A DNA stretch of 64,000 bases from Lasiosphaeris hirsuta. Its lineage: Eukaryota > Ascomycota > Sordariomycetes > Sordariales > Lasiosphaeriaceae. The stretch is from positions 1,488,001-1,552,000 of the forward strand of contig JAUKUA010000002.1 of assembly GCA_030549175.1 (NCBI GenBank), in the 5' to 3' direction. Made by a program: the position numbers and the translations under genes. Of the stretch, positions 22,785 through 34,190 are shown piece by piece (position 1 is the first letter of the stretch; every line of letters starts with the position of its first letter). A model generated the notes under the pieces. The model was not told the origin of the DNA. It saw only the letters and a list, made by a program, of their open reading frames with translations, and ran no database searches.

Positions 22785-24174
22785 TCAGCTCAAGGTATTC
22801 TTCACCATGGCCAACAAGGCTCCGTTGACATAACTCGGGCTTCTCCAACCACTCCAATCGTGATTCAACAACCCCCACCCCTCCTCATAGTCCTGAATGC
22901 CCGACCGGATGTAATAGCTCCCCGCGAGCACCCAGATCATCCACCCGGCCTTCTGCGCCGGCAGATACGTCGCCAGACAGCTTGCATACACGCCCTTCCA
23001 CGTGCTGGCGTCCATCTGGAAGCCGAACTCGGTCAGCATGACGGGGAACACGTTGGCCGCGCTCGTTGTCAGGGCCTGGAACCCGTTCTTGTACAGGTTG
23101 TTCTGCATGTTGTTGCAGTTGCTGGCGCTCGTGTCGTACGTGTGCAGCTCGAGCACGAGCTTGTTCGCGTAGCCGGGGAAATCGGCCACGCTGAACTTGC
23201 CCGTGCCTGGCGTCAATGCCGTGCCTTGAACCACCGGGGTGAGGTATGTATCGTACGAGAGGCCCGAGAGGAAGATGAGGACGTCAGCGTTCTTGGTGTG
23301 GATGGCCTCGGCGCCTTGCTTGACAAAGGTGTACCAGCCCTGCCAGTTGTACGTCGCACGGGCGCTGCTTTTGTTGTTTCCCTTCGGTTCTCGCGGCTCG
23401 TTACGCAGGGACATGGAGGTGAGAGCTGTCCAGTTTCTTCCCTGGGGAGGGTCAGTTGGGTGATCCGATACCTGGACGGGGACAGGTTGACTTACATGGT
23501 CTGCCATGTATGCCAATCCGCGGGCCCAGTTTGCCGTGTTGAAATAGGTATCTCCCCACCAGCTATTGCCATCGTCTTCCGAGCAGCACCACATGCCCTT
23601 GGAGATGTGGTTGTCCAGGAGGATATAGATCTCTTGTTTGGCACACTCCGCAGCCACGGCATCAAAAACCTGTTGCGACACGATCAGCACATTTCCTCCT
23701 TCCGCAATCCATATCTTAACTCACCTCCAACCTTGTGGTCGATGCCGTAAACCCCGGGTTCTTGGCCAAGACCTGGTTCAACACCTTGGTCCCATTTGCC
23801 TGGCCCAAAGCCTGCGCAAAGGCCTTCTGCAGAGTGATGTCCTTGCCCCCGTTTGAGTATATCTCATCGATCATCTGGATCGCGTACGTCAGGCGGATCG
23901 TGTTCATGCCCAGGCTTTTCACCTTGCCCACGATGGTCGCGATTGACTGATACTGCAGGCCCTCAGGGATCATGACGTCGGCCGCGCCAGGCCAATTGGT
24001 GCCGGCATACGTGATGTTTGTCCCAGTAGCATCGCGGACGTAGCGACCGGACGTGATGTGTGGGGTGCTGGGCCAGGCGGCGCGCTTAGCGGGTGCTTCT
24101 TCGGGCTGGCTGTGGGTGTTTGGGACCGCAGAACCGAGAGTGGCCAGGGCGGCGATGATAATGCGGAGCTTCAT
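22785..24174 (-). CDS. secreted glycoside hydrolase family 5 enzyme (cellulase/mannanase-like)
   Basis: Three exons (complement of 23725-24174, 23496-23669, 22785-23441) give 426 residues. The N-terminus MKLRIIIAALATLGSAVP is a signal peptide. GH5 marks follow: YAGTNWPGAAD (about 57-67), GMNTIRLTYAIQ, the ILLDNHISKGMWCC block, the acid/base Glu in SLRNEPR (about E223) and the nucleophile Glu in MLTEFGFQ (about E346). A WMIWVLAGSYYIR segment closes the barrel. Family members hydrolyse beta-1,4-glucans, mannans or related beta-glucosides outside the cell; the exact substrate cannot be read from the sequence. All introns are GT-AG and keep frame. The start at 24174 gives a proper secretion signal. 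No carbohydrate-binding module is attached. Confidence 0.85.
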
Positions 24175-25053
24175 GGTGTTGGACGACACTGCTCAGGATC
24201 GTTGGGTCTTGTTACGGTTGAGCCGCGAGGGCTGGTGGCACGTCAATCACAGCGGGGCGCATCATTTTGTACAGCGGGAGATGGGGGAGATGTAAATTGG
24301 CTCTCTCCAAATTGAGAAAGGTATCGCGGGGACTGTATATTGCAAAGTCTTGGGCTTGGTAGCCGCTGCCGACGTTCGAGGGAAACAGACGTGCACTCGC
24401 GCTGCGCGCAAGGTCCGCACCACGGCAAATTTATGTTCAAGGCTGTCATTGAGCCAATGCTGATTGGAGGATGTTTTCTGCTTTTCCGTGGTCTTCAGTA
24501 GAGTTTCGCAGGCTCCTGCTTATCGAAGTTCGCGTTTACGCGCCATGGTAGTCCGGCTCCGAGTGCCCCGGCTGAGAGTCAAGTTCCTGGAAAGAGGCGG
24601 GCTTCTATCGACCAAAGTCGTGCATTCATCCGTGGCGGCGTATCCTTGGAGATTGTGGATTCTGCCGCTTGTCGTCGACATTTGCCAGGGGTCTTTTGCC
24701 GTCAAGTGCTTGCTCGCCAAGCTCCATATTCCCCGCACTTTGACAGTTGGAGAGCGCGCCAAGCCTGGGGCATTTCTCCACGAATCTGCTTCACCACCCA
24801 CCGATTTCGAGCACTGGCTTTTGTCTTGATTGCTACCTCGACCTTTGACCTACATGCCTAACCTGACCCTTTATCTGTCTTGCAATGTTTTTACATGCTC
24901 CATCAAGGGCCCACCATGCCCGCAATGGCGGAGCTCCTTCGTGCTTGAACTAGGTTCTTGGCTTTGAAATCTAACCGCGTCGCACCATGTTCATTCGCCT
25001 TACGTTCTGGCACGACATGGATGGCCAATGTACGACCAAGCCGCCGACTCTCC
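24175..25053. other. intergenic region
   Basis: Upstream region of the GH5 gene and downstream region of the P450 gene. No further gene is recognised. Confidence 0.5.
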
Positions 25054-26792
25054 TCACTGCTCCTCCTCTCTCCTCCTAAACTCAACCATCGGCCCCGTCT
25101 TCAGACTCGTAAACGTATCCACCAACTGAAACTCCCCGCTCCGATGCCGTCCCCACTCGGCGCCCTCCCTCCCTTCCCCGGAATCCTCAACGCCCTGCGC
25201 CCGTCGCACATCGTACAGAAACAACACCCGCGCGAGCGCAATCGTCATCTCGATATACGCCAGCCCCTTTCCGATACACCCCCGCGGCCCCACGCTGAAC
25301 GGACAAAACGCGCTCTGCGCCAGCGCCACCCTGCCCTCGTCCTCCGCCCCGCTGGCAATCCACCGCTCAGGTACGAACTCGAACGGCGCGGGGTAGTACG
25401 TGGGGTTGTGGTGGATGGCGTAGTGCGGCGTGCCGACGACGATCCCTGCTGGCACGGCCGCGCCGTCGATGGTCATGCCGCCGGGGAGAACCTCGCGCGG
25501 GAGGAGCCCGCCGACTGAGGGCGAGAGGCGCATCGCTTCGTCGATGCACGCGCGCAGGTAGGTGCATGAGGTCAGGGCGGGGCCTTGGTGGATGCCCTCG
25601 ACGGTGGAGAAGGTCTGGCGGATCTCGGCGGTGGCTTTGGAGAGGGCGGCGCTGTTGCGGACCAGGTAGAAGAGGGTTGCTGCCATGGCGGTCGAGGTGG
25701 TGTCGGAGCCGGCGATGATGCTGGACTGGTTAGTGGTGGGGGGCGGGGGATGCGAGGGTGCGAGCTTACAGCAGGTTGGACTCGCCCCAGAGTTCGGGGG
25801 TGGTGAAGCCCTGACCAGTTTCTGGGTCGCGGGCTTTGAGAAGGTGGTAGAAGAAGTCCCGCCGGTCGGTCTCGTCCCCAAGTGCTGTCCTCTCAGCGAG
25901 CTGGGCCCGGCTGTATCCCATATACCGAGCTCGCCCAGCGGCGATCTTATGGAACAGGATTTTGTCGAGGCTCAGCTTGTCGACGATGGGCATGGTTCCG
26001 CACTGCACAAGTCAGAAGTCTGGCCAAACGTTACGGTGCTGGCAGGATACGACTCACGATCAAATGTCTTTGCGCCGCGATGCCGACAAGGTCGACGGCA
26101 TACCGGTTGTCCGGCCGGTCCAGCATGTGGAACGCCTTCCCGAAGCACAGGTCTCCGAGGATATCCATCGCAAGCCAATTGCACCAGTCCGCCATATTCT
26201 TGGGCGTGGTCCAGCCCTTCTTCTCATCCGCCATGCGGCCCAGGTCGCCGATGCCCTCACAGAATGTCCTGATATTGGCGAGGATATAGCGCTCTACCTC
26301 CTTTACCGCACTATCGGAAAAAGCATGGGAAAGCACACGGCGCTTCCGGGCGTGTACGTCCCTGTCGCGGGTGTTGTGGGTGTTTGGAGCCGGGTGGACA
26401 AAGGCGTCGTAAAACTCGGCCTTGCGGACATTGGCCTTGAAGCCGTAGATGTCTTTGAGGGCTGTGTTTGAGTTGACTGACAGCGAGCTCGGGCCGAAGC
26501 GCACAAACTTGCCGTACCTCTCGTGCATCCGCCAGAACTCGAGATGACGATCACCCTTCCAGGCGTGGTAGAGCATATAGGCATCGGTAAGTTTGGCGAG
26601 GAAGGGCCCGGGGTACTTGGCGAGGGGGTGGAAGAACAGACGGTAGACGACGAGACATGTTGTCTGCCGCGCTGGTTAGCTCTCGCGCTCAGAAGATGTG
26701 TATCCCAGGTGCTAGCATTGACTTGCATAGGCGAGCCCGACTATCGCCAGGACTCCGAGCCATAGTTGGAGATGGGCAGCGTGGAAGGCCAT
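25054..26792 (-). CDS. cytochrome P450 monooxygenase
   Basis: Four exons (complement of 26727-26792, 26058-26663, 25770-26002, 25054-25720) give about 523 residues. A short hydrophobic N-terminal anchor (LWLGVLAIVGLAY) leads into FFHPLAKYPGPF. The I-helix oxygen-activation motif AGSDTT is at about 305-310, the ExxR motif EAMR at about 363-366 and the heme-ligand loop FSVGPRGCIG at about 443-452 with Cys450. A perfect PERF-region equivalent, FVPERW, precedes it. It is an ER-bound P450 like those of fungal secondary metabolism; the substrate is unknown. The first intron is best placed with a GC donor (GCAAGT at 26726-26721). A poorer GT donor (GTCAAT) with another acceptor also keeps frame. Confidence 0.85.
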
Positions 26793-28325
26793 GATGCTAT
26801 CCGGGCAACCGAGGTCAAGGAGAGCAGACAGCTCGAGAAGGGTGGGTGGAAGGCGGGACTGGCACAGCAGCTGCCTTAATAATGACCATGTATGACAATG
26901 CATTCGATGATCGGCTCGACGGCCATGATCGAGCTGTGTCTCTCCCTTGCAATAGACACACACGGGGCTGGTGTTGCCTCCACAGTGCGAGCGACTCTCG
27001 GCTTGCAGCGGCACAACCGCACCGCCTTGCCCCTTTATCGGCTTATCGCCCAAACGGCGGCACAATGATGTCGATATTCCTCTTCCGGCACTTGTCTCGG
27101 CCTGACCCACGCGCTTTTCGTCCATCGAAACCGCGCCAATGAACTTTGGCCGGTCGCAACCACGACAGCGGAAACAGCGGTGCGGAAACAAGGCGCCCAA
27201 GGCGATCCGGTACAGTGTGTGCCGCTATACGAGCAGGAACGGCATTAGCAGCGTCTGAACTTGTTTATTGCTGAACCTGTAACCCCGAGACCTCCATCAC
27301 CTCGACATCTCGACAGATGCGCTATTCGTACTGTGTAAGCAGATATCCGCTGTTCCCATGGTCAACGGCTTCAAGCTCGCTTGCTCCACCGTTTTCGGTA
27401 GGATTAAACTCGAGGGCCCCAATTTCTGGGTCAAGCAAAGTCCCATATACGTATTCATGTGCCGCTTCTCGCTCGGCTTTCTTATCTCATGAATGACTTG
27501 GCGAGAGACCTCGTGACGTTGCGACCCCGGCAGAGTCTCTGATATCCCTGCGCACTGCGTTTCCTGAAAGTCGATGTTTGTGGGTCACGGTTGGAATCTA
27601 CTTGATAATCATACGCTCCATAGCAATCTGCTCATCTCACAGAAGCTGAGTGTTCACGCTGGATGGCGGATGTAGATGAGATTGCGCTTGATGCCTTGCA
27701 TTCGGACTTGCCCAAGTTTCTTTTTATCTCGGACATCGGCTACAATGGATGCCTCTGTAGAAAGTAAAAAGTATACAGTATTTAAACTTGGCTGTATTTC
27801 ATGTTGGCTTTTCTCAGGCCCTAATGTTAATCAGGAAGAACGTTGAGCTAGCAAACTGGACTTGATCCTGTAAAACAACGTCGATGCAGGTGAAATCGTC
27901 ACACTGTGTGTTCTGCTCCCAGATGCTCGACTGGACAACGCAAAATACTTTCAACAGAGAGGAGTCAGTATTTATTCTGGACCAAAATTTTAGCTGCCTA
28001 TTGTCAGCTTTATTTCGGAGATATTCCTGGTGTATTTAGTGTGTGGCATGGTGTCCTCCCTCGACGGCATGCTCAGGATGTGGAGGTCATACCCTAACCC
28101 TCTGCTAGATCCGGTCTTGTCATTTGCCGGCGCCCACCCCACTGTGGCTGCTTCTGACTGCCAGCTCTGATTGCAAGGCTGAAAGAAAGGCTGAAAAAAA
28201 CAAAGGCGGACCAACGAACTTGAAGCTTCGCGTGCTCGATCGCGACAGCACCGATTGCGACAACCACCACATGACACGTCGCAACCGCGTGTGGTCCCTG
28301 TAACAACCGACAGCGTACCGACAAG
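26793..28325. other. long intergenic region
   Basis: About 1.5 kb. No coding, RNA or repeat signal that I can support. A CCCTAACCCT word (telomere-repeat-like) occurs at about 28093. Confidence 0.5.
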
Positions 28326-29692
28326 ATGGCCATTTGTAGATTTTTTGTGCAGGGCTATTGCCGCAACGGAAGTACGATCATTTGACAATCTCGCAATGCA
28401 TTTCGCCTCTTCCCTCCACTCCGTTTTTCGAAACCAATGAGAGTCGGCCCAGTTCTGCTCGCCGTGCCTATCACACCTTCCAATCTGCATGCTACCTTGG
28501 GCTTTTCCATCACTTCTGATCGCTATATACCCTCAGTATCCTCAACCGTAACCCCATGCTGACCGCGCCTTCGCTTGCCCCTCTCTAGATGCGTGCAGAT
28601 TCGAGCACCCCGGCAAGCAAACCCAGTCACAACCTGCCAACAACCGCTTCAGCACGCTCAGTGGATTGTCAGGCCAAGCCATGGGGAACCGCCAAGGAGG
28701 TATGGAAGCCCTTCCGTCACAGAGACATCGTGCGCAGCTGCTAACGACAGCCGTGGCCCAGAACTCCCCTACAACCTCAATCCAGAGACGATCCGGCACG
28801 ACCTAAGCGAAGACGTCCCAACATGGATCCTCTCGGCCTACGGCCCCGGCAAGCTCGCCCCGGAACAGCTTTTTGGTGGCTATCCACGCGAACAGAGCTT
28901 TGAGGAGGTCCGCATGCATTATTTACAGGGCGCAGCGGCTGGGAATGAGCAGGGAGCAGTATGTACCGATCCTGGATGGAATCTCCAGCGGCGTGTTGAC
29001 AAGTGGCCAACAGCTTTCCGAGATCGAGTCGCTCTACCAAAATGCGAAGCAACAGATCAATCACACACTCAACAACATGGACTCGGCCATCCAGTTCATT
29101 GTCGAAGCGGGAAACAAGCATCCCAATCGCAACGATATTTGCCACCAGAGCACACCGACGGGCGGAACATCGGGTGAGTTCTCTCGGGACAAACTTGCCC
29201 CAGGCGGTACTTTCGGAAGCAGTGCGAATGCTTTCCAGGCGACTCCCGTGATGCCCACAATATCGAGCAATCCCTTTGGCGCCCCGGCTGCTACACCGAG
29301 TCCGTTTGGGCAACCCGCGGCTCTGGGTCAGAAGCCCAGCCCGTTCAGAGCCCCAGCGTTTGGCCAGCCGGCGACAACGCCTATCTTTGGACAGCCCGCA
29401 GCAATGGGAGGCACAAGTGCCTTTGGCCAGCCCTCACAGCCCTCGGGCGCTTTTGGCCAGCCGAGTACTATTGGGGCGAAGCCTAATCCGTTCGGGGCGC
29501 CGGCGTTTGGGCAGCCAGCACAGCCAGCGGCTGGACCAGCATTCGGTCAACCCTCGCAGCCGGCCACTACGGCGGCATTTGGCCAACCGTCTCAACCTAC
29601 CACTACGACAGCATTTGGCCAGCCGTCTCAGCCTACCAGCGCATTCGGACAGCCAGCGGCGCTAGGGCAGAAGCCGAATCCGTTTGGAGCGC

Positions 29693-29726
<34 letters not shown>

Positions 29727-30561
29727 ACCAAGCCCCTTTGGCGCTCCCGCAGCCCCCGCCCAGCCGGCAGCGAACCCATTCGGGCAGCCGGCGCAACCAG
29801 CACAAGCCTCGAGCGGGTTCGGCCAGCCCGCCGCAAGCCCTTTCGGCCAACCTGCCACGACCGGCGGGTTCTCACAACCCACACCTGCCCCTACGAATCC
29901 CTTTGGCCAGGCTCAACCGCAAACGAGCGCAGCCCCCACCCCTTTTGGCCAGCCCGCCACCGCGTTCGGCGCCGCCCCAGTCAAACCTGCCGCAAACCCC
30001 TTCGGCCAACCTGCGGCAGCACCCGCCAACCCGTTCGGCCAGGCCGTCGCCCCGCAACCAGCAGCACCAGCACCAGCACCAGCCAATCCCTTCGGCCAAG
30101 CGGCGCAGCCCACGCAGCCAGCAGCAAACCCCTTCGGCCAACCCGCGCAGCCAGCAGCCGCCCCCTTTGGCAACGTCGCCGCCCCACGCCCATCAGGGCG
30201 ACCAAGTCCCTACGCCCCGAACGCGACGCGGCAACATGCCGACGTCACTTCGTACGCTGGCAAGGGGCCGGACGGGCGACTGCGCATGTTCAAGGGCAAA
30301 CCGGTGTCGTACACGGCGCTGGGCTCGGGCAAAGACAGCAAAGAGCTGCCGGTGGTGCGCAGCTTTGACGGGACCGCCACACGCATCTGGTTCCCTGACG
30401 GGGCGCCCAACTACTCGCCCGAGACGGAGGCTGAGGACAAGGCGTACGCCGACCCTGAGGTGCTGCGGAAGTGGAAGGTGTTTATGGACACGGGGCGGTT
30501 TGAGGGCGGGATAATGCCCGAGGTGCCGCCGAAGAGGGAGTTTTGTGCTTGGGATTTTTAG
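28326..30561 (+). CDS. nup42: CCCH zinc-finger FG nucleoporin, Nup42/Amo1 type
   Basis: Exon 1 (28326-28371) and exon 2 (from 28589) join to form a canonical C-x7-C-x5-C-x3-H finger: CRFFVQGYC, then RNGNACRFEH. Next comes LPYNLNPETIRHDLSEDVP with WILSAYGPG and REQSFEEVR, a conserved Amo1/Nup42 region. Exon 4 (29014-30561) holds a short coiled coil (LSEIESLYQNAKQQI) and about 400 residues of FGQP/PFGAP repeats. A conserved C-terminal domain ends with EVPPKREFCAWDF. Nup42 lies on the cytoplasmic face of the nuclear pore and helps mRNA export with Gle1/Dbp5. Exons 2 and 3 are in different frames. The intron that fits best (28700-28737) is only 38 bp, so that junction is uncertain and may hide an indel. 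A poly-Thr microsatellite lies within the FG region. Confidence 0.85.
29693..29726. repeat. ACT trinucleotide microsatellite (about 11 units) coding poly-Thr
   Basis: ACT is repeated in frame inside the FG-repeat region of the nucleoporin, coding a run of 11 threonines together with the following ACA. Length variation would keep frame. Confidence 0.9.
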
Positions 30562-30856
30562 GTTGCTTAGGTAGCAAGTGTTGGATTTTTATGTGTGGAT
30601 AAAGCGGTCTTCGATTTTACTGTAGTGGCATTTCTGGCGTTAGGCGATATGTGTAAAGTGTGTTGTAGGTCTTGAACAGTTGAGGATTGCATCATCGGGC
30701 AGCACGGCGGCGGTTTTGATACCAGAAGCACACTGGACTGAGATAAAAGCATCGGAGTCATTTCAAAAATTATTGTCGAAAAGGGGCTGTTGGTATTCCT
30801 ACCCATTACCAAAAAGACCGAAGTATATCATGCAAAACCGGTTTTATATGAAGTGC

Positions 30857-32890
30857 TCAACCAGGTAACCCACCTCTGCCCATCTTCCTTGCCCGCTGAT
30901 CTCTTCGGTTATGGTTGGCTCGACTCCCCTTATTCGCCTCTTTCTTCCGCCTCGCAGCTTCCGAATCAGGCGCAGGTTGATTTCCCCCACCACCACCTCG
31001 TCCCCCTCCTCCCCGTACTCGCCCGCCGCGTACCCTGTCCGTGGCGTGACCGCCACCGCGGCCACCGCCCCGGTGAAACGACGGGGGCGCACCCCCAGCG
31101 CTATCACTCTCCGCGTCCTCGCCCTCGCCCGCAACCCCGGCCCGCCAGGCAACCGACTCAATCTCACGCTGCGCCCCCGTCCACTCGCCGTACCGCATCT
31201 GCAAGCGCCTCTGGCGCTGCGGGTCCCGCCCCAGCATCAGCGCCCACCCCTCGACCGCCTCGTCCGTCATGTCCGTCTCGGCGCGCAGCCGCGCGCGGTC
31301 GATCCCCCGCCGCGTCGCATTGTCGCGGTCGAACAACTTGGGCGTCGCCTGGAATGCGCGGAACAGTGTGACCTCGGTGGTTTCGGCTAGAGGCTGGTCC
31401 TCGTCGCCGTGCGCACGGTCGATGGTCCCGCCTACGTCGGCCGCGTCGTACGTGTCGTCGCGCTCGTCGTCGTCCGAGTCAAAGGCGGCCAGGGCCGAGA
31501 GGATGGCCGCCTTGTTGGGGGCCGTGGAGCGGTCGGCGAGGAGCTGGTCGGCGTCGAGGTCGCGCTTGCCGAGCTGGAGCTTGGAGGCGTCCATGGCGAG
31601 GCGGTCGAGCTCGTCGTCGTCGAAGATGTTGTGGCGGGTTGGGACGTGCGAGGGGCCCAGGGGCGGGGTGGAGCGCGGGGCGAGGTGGGAGGGTTTGGGG
31701 GTCGCTTTGTGGGATAGCTCCTCGCTGCGGTCGGCGGCTTGGAGGTGCGGGGGCAGCGAGTCCTCCTCGAGGAGGTGCGAGATCACTTGCTCCGTGTCGT
31801 CGGCATACTCGTCGAGCAGCTTGGACACGAAGCCGGACCCGAGTTCGGGGAAGAGGTCTTGGACTTGGGAGACTTGGCTCATGCGGTGGATGTGCATCTC
31901 TTGCTGGGCCTGGGCTTCGTCGTGCTCGGCGAGGCCCTTGCCCTTGTCGATCTTGCGCTTGATCAGTCGCTTGGGTTTGGGTAGCCCGCCGTTAGACTTT
32001 TTGAAGTTGCTGAGGTCGTTGATGATGGACTTGGTACGACTTGATGTTGTGCCTGTTTCCTCAAGCTTCCTCTGGAGCTGCTGCAGGACAGGTGTTGATG
32101 TCACCAGCTCAGCGACCAGCGAGTCGTTGACGTTGAGAGACCCGGTCTTGTGGGTTACGGCAGCTGTTTTGAGCGAGTAAAGCTGGTCCGTCAACGCGGA
32201 CATCTTTTGCCCCTCGGCTAGGCCAATAAGGCATAGATACGTCGTGAAGACGAGCACCTTTCTCAGTGGGGGGTTCATGATCTTGAAGCAGCTGATAAGG
32301 CCATCAATAAAGTCGTCGCCAGCAAGGAAGAAGGACGCAACGTAGGGAGAGGCGTGGATGAGGTCGCCGACCCTGTCTAGCTGCACTTCGATAGCTCGAA
32401 GGTCGCCACCTTGGATGCCAGCATCTAGATTTTTAATGAGAAATTTCTTGAGTCCCGCCAACGACGCATCAAGGTGCGCTTGCGCAGGTTCAGACAGATG
32501 CGATACGAGGCCATCTGCCTTCTTCTTGCCGTATACGCGGCTCAGGTCGGACAGGAACTCCCATTGCGCCAGTCCACTAGGCGGCGATGATGATCGTACA
32601 AGTTTGGACACCAACAAGAAACCGTCTCGGAGCAGTTTCTTGGCTGACTGGGACTGGCCGAGAATGGCGACTCCGTCCACCGCAGTTTCCCGAGTGAAAG
32701 AGGCGAGAAAGGTGACGAGACTCTCGTCCTTGGCCGAGATGCTCAGGAACTCGGATTCGGAGAGGGACAGGTGGCTGTCGACGAGGGCAAGCCAGGCATC
32801 CAAGCATGCAGCCCATTCGTCAGGGAGGAGCTGGTCTCTCCAGGCGGCTAGTGGAAACAGAGCGAAAGCTGGAAGTTTGGAAGAAGCCAT
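30857..32890 (-). CDS. cue3: CUE-domain protein, Cue3/ASCC2 homologue (ribosome quality control trigger complex)
   Basis: An intronless frame of 677 residues runs from ATG 32890 (MASSKLPAFALFPLAAWRD). The N-terminal half is helical with the ASCC2-like segments YVASFFLAGDDFIDGLISCF and NPPLRKVLVFTTYLCLIGL. A CUE domain follows at about 355-395 (VQDLFPELGSGFVSKLLDEY, with downstream LLEE). The C-terminus is a Gly/Arg-rich RGG tail, then basic residues. In yeast Cue3 (Rqt3), with Slh1 and Rqt4, binds ubiquitinated collided ribosomes and splits them; ASCC2 does the same in animals. The open frame extends upstream of 32890, but that part lacks family similarity. The convergent neighbour is the Nup42-like gene, with stop codons about 300 bp apart. 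Confidence 0.8.
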   Translation of the reverse strand: MASSKLPAFALFPLAAWRDQLLPDEWAACLDAWLALVDSHLSLSESEFLSISAKDESLVTFLASFTRETAVDGVAILGQSQSAKKLLRDGFLLVSKLVRSSSPPSGLAQWEFLSDLSRVYGKKKADGLVSHLSEPAQAHLDASLAGLKKFLIKNLDAGIQGGDLRAIEVQLDRVGDLIHASPYVASFFLAGDDFIDGLISCFKIMNPPLRKVLVFTTYLCLIGLAEGQKMSALTDQLYSLKTAAVTHKTGSLNVNDSLVAELVTSTPVLQQLQRKLEETGTTSSRTKSIINDLSNFKKSNGGLPKPKRLIKRKIDKGKGLAEHDEAQAQQEMHIHRMSQVSQVQDLFPELGSGFVSKLLDEYADDTEQVISHLLEEDSLPPHLQAADRSEELSHKATPKPSHLAPRSTPPLGPSHVPTRHNIFDDDELDRLAMDASKLQLGKRDLDADQLLADRSTAPNKAAILSALAAFDSDDDERDDTYDAADVGGTIDRAHGDEDQPLAETTEVTLFRAFQATPKLFDRDNATRRGIDRARLRAETDMTDEAVEGWALMLGRDPQRQRRLQMRYGEWTGAQREIESVAWRAGVAGEGEDAESDSAGGAPPSFHRGGGRGGGHATDRVRGGRVRGGGGRGGGGGNQPAPDSEAARRKKEANKGSRANHNRRDQRARKMGRGGLPG

Positions 32891-33538
32891 GGTGTGCGCA
32901 AATTGAAGTCCAGAAAGGGGATGCCAAGCCCTGCGAATGGGAACAGGGAGGGGAGCTATGGAGAGCTTAAATGCAGGAACAACGCAGGGGCCTACACTGA
33001 TGAGGCAGATGATGCAACGAAAGGAAAACACGGAGAAACCTGAGTTCGGCGAGATGCAGCGACCTCTTTCCTTTGCGAGCGACTTCAAAGGCCGGCATAT
33101 AAGATGGCCGCTGGACTGGTGTTTGCCTGGCTGAGCGGGAGACAGTGGCACAGTGGATGAGTCTTGCTCGCCGAGTGTGTCATGCCTCTGTCACCCAAGG
33201 ATCCTGGTTGCAGCTGCAGGCTGGTCTGTGGTCTGTTAGCCACCATCCACCAGCCACCAGCCACACTTTGCCAATTGCAGTCTGCGCTAGCGCCACAATG
33301 GCGGGGAATTCACGCATTCTGCCCTAGCAGCCCCAGCTGCCCCAGCAAGCCCACAAATCACACCGCCCTGGGAAAATCGTCGAAATTGTAAAAAGTTACG
33401 GTTCCACTTCCTACCTGCAACCCAGTCAAGCAACAAAATCACCACTCTCGCCTTCATCACTTTGCCGAAAGCTTCTAGCATTCGAGTCTTGAAGGTATCT
33501 ACAGCAGTCGATCCGCCAACCGCAACCAATCCGCCAAG
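32891..33538. promoter_or_regulatory. divergent promoter region between cue3 and rps20
   Basis: About 650 bp between the two divergent starts. Pyrimidine-rich stretches precede the RPS20 ATG. No specific factor site is claimed. Confidence 0.5.
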
Positions 33539-34059
33539 ATGTCTTACAACAAGCCTGAGAAGGATTTCGGCGAGGCGCCCGTATGTTCACGTCCCAATGT
33601 TCACGTCCCATTGCCTCCCCCCCCCCCTTCGCGCCGTCGCCGTGGGCTCTTGGAGAAGCAAGAAACTGACAAATCCCCGCCTCACTATAGAAGGTTCACA
33701 AGATCCGCATCACCCTCACCTCGCGCAAGGTCGCCTCGCTCGAGAAGGTCTGCACCGAGCTCATTGAGCGCGCCAAGTCGAAGGACCTCCGCGCCAAGGG
33801 TCCCGTCCGCCTGCCCACCAAGACCCTCAAGATCACCGTACGGCCTCTTCCCTCCTGTGAACTCGCATGAAACATGCTGACCGCCTCCTTTCTACAGACG
33901 CGCAAGACCCCTTGCGGTGAGGGTTCCAAGACCTGGGATTGCTACGAAATGCGCATCCACAAGCGCCTGATCGATCTGACCGCCCCGACTGAGATTGTCA
34001 AGCAGATTATTATCAATATTGAGGCTGGCGTCGAGGTTGAGGTTACGATCGCTGCTTAA
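33539..34059 (+). CDS. rps20: 40S ribosomal protein S20 (uS10)
   Basis: Three exons (33539-33580, 33691-33837, 33898-34059) give 116 residues, the normal length. Core segments are [37 protein letters not shown] and the loop [19 protein letters not shown], ending [20 protein letters not shown]. uS10 sits in the head of the small subunit, where it is also a ubiquitination target during ribosome collision. It is interesting, though probably coincidental, that the divergent neighbour encodes a collision-response factor. Intron 1 contains an 11-base C run (33617-33627). Splice sites are standard GT-AG and the phases agree. Confidence 0.95.
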
Positions 34060-34190
34060 GTAGAGAGGGTGTCACGACAAGGACATGGGAAACCAGTAAA
34101 ACCACCAATTGGGGGTTTCTGTTCTTTGGGAAACAGAAGCTATGGGACTAGCCATCTAGTTGCAAAATTCCATGATTCCCCAACTTGAAA

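Noticed and set aside
22547..22833. Short frames coding repeated HQDVQAPRCPGTKMSR and GHLGAWTSWCLDILVP strings
   Set aside because: They only translate the 16-bp minisatellite, so they carry no evidence of a protein gene.
29684..30514. Alternative 276-codon frame within the FG nucleoporin
   Set aside because: Out-of-phase reading of the FG repeat DNA, producing Pro/Arg/Ser-rich low complexity. The FGQP frame is clearly the coding one.
31269..32180. Plus-strand 303-codon Ser/Arg-rich frame opposite cue3
   Set aside because: Antisense shadow of the CUE-domain gene.
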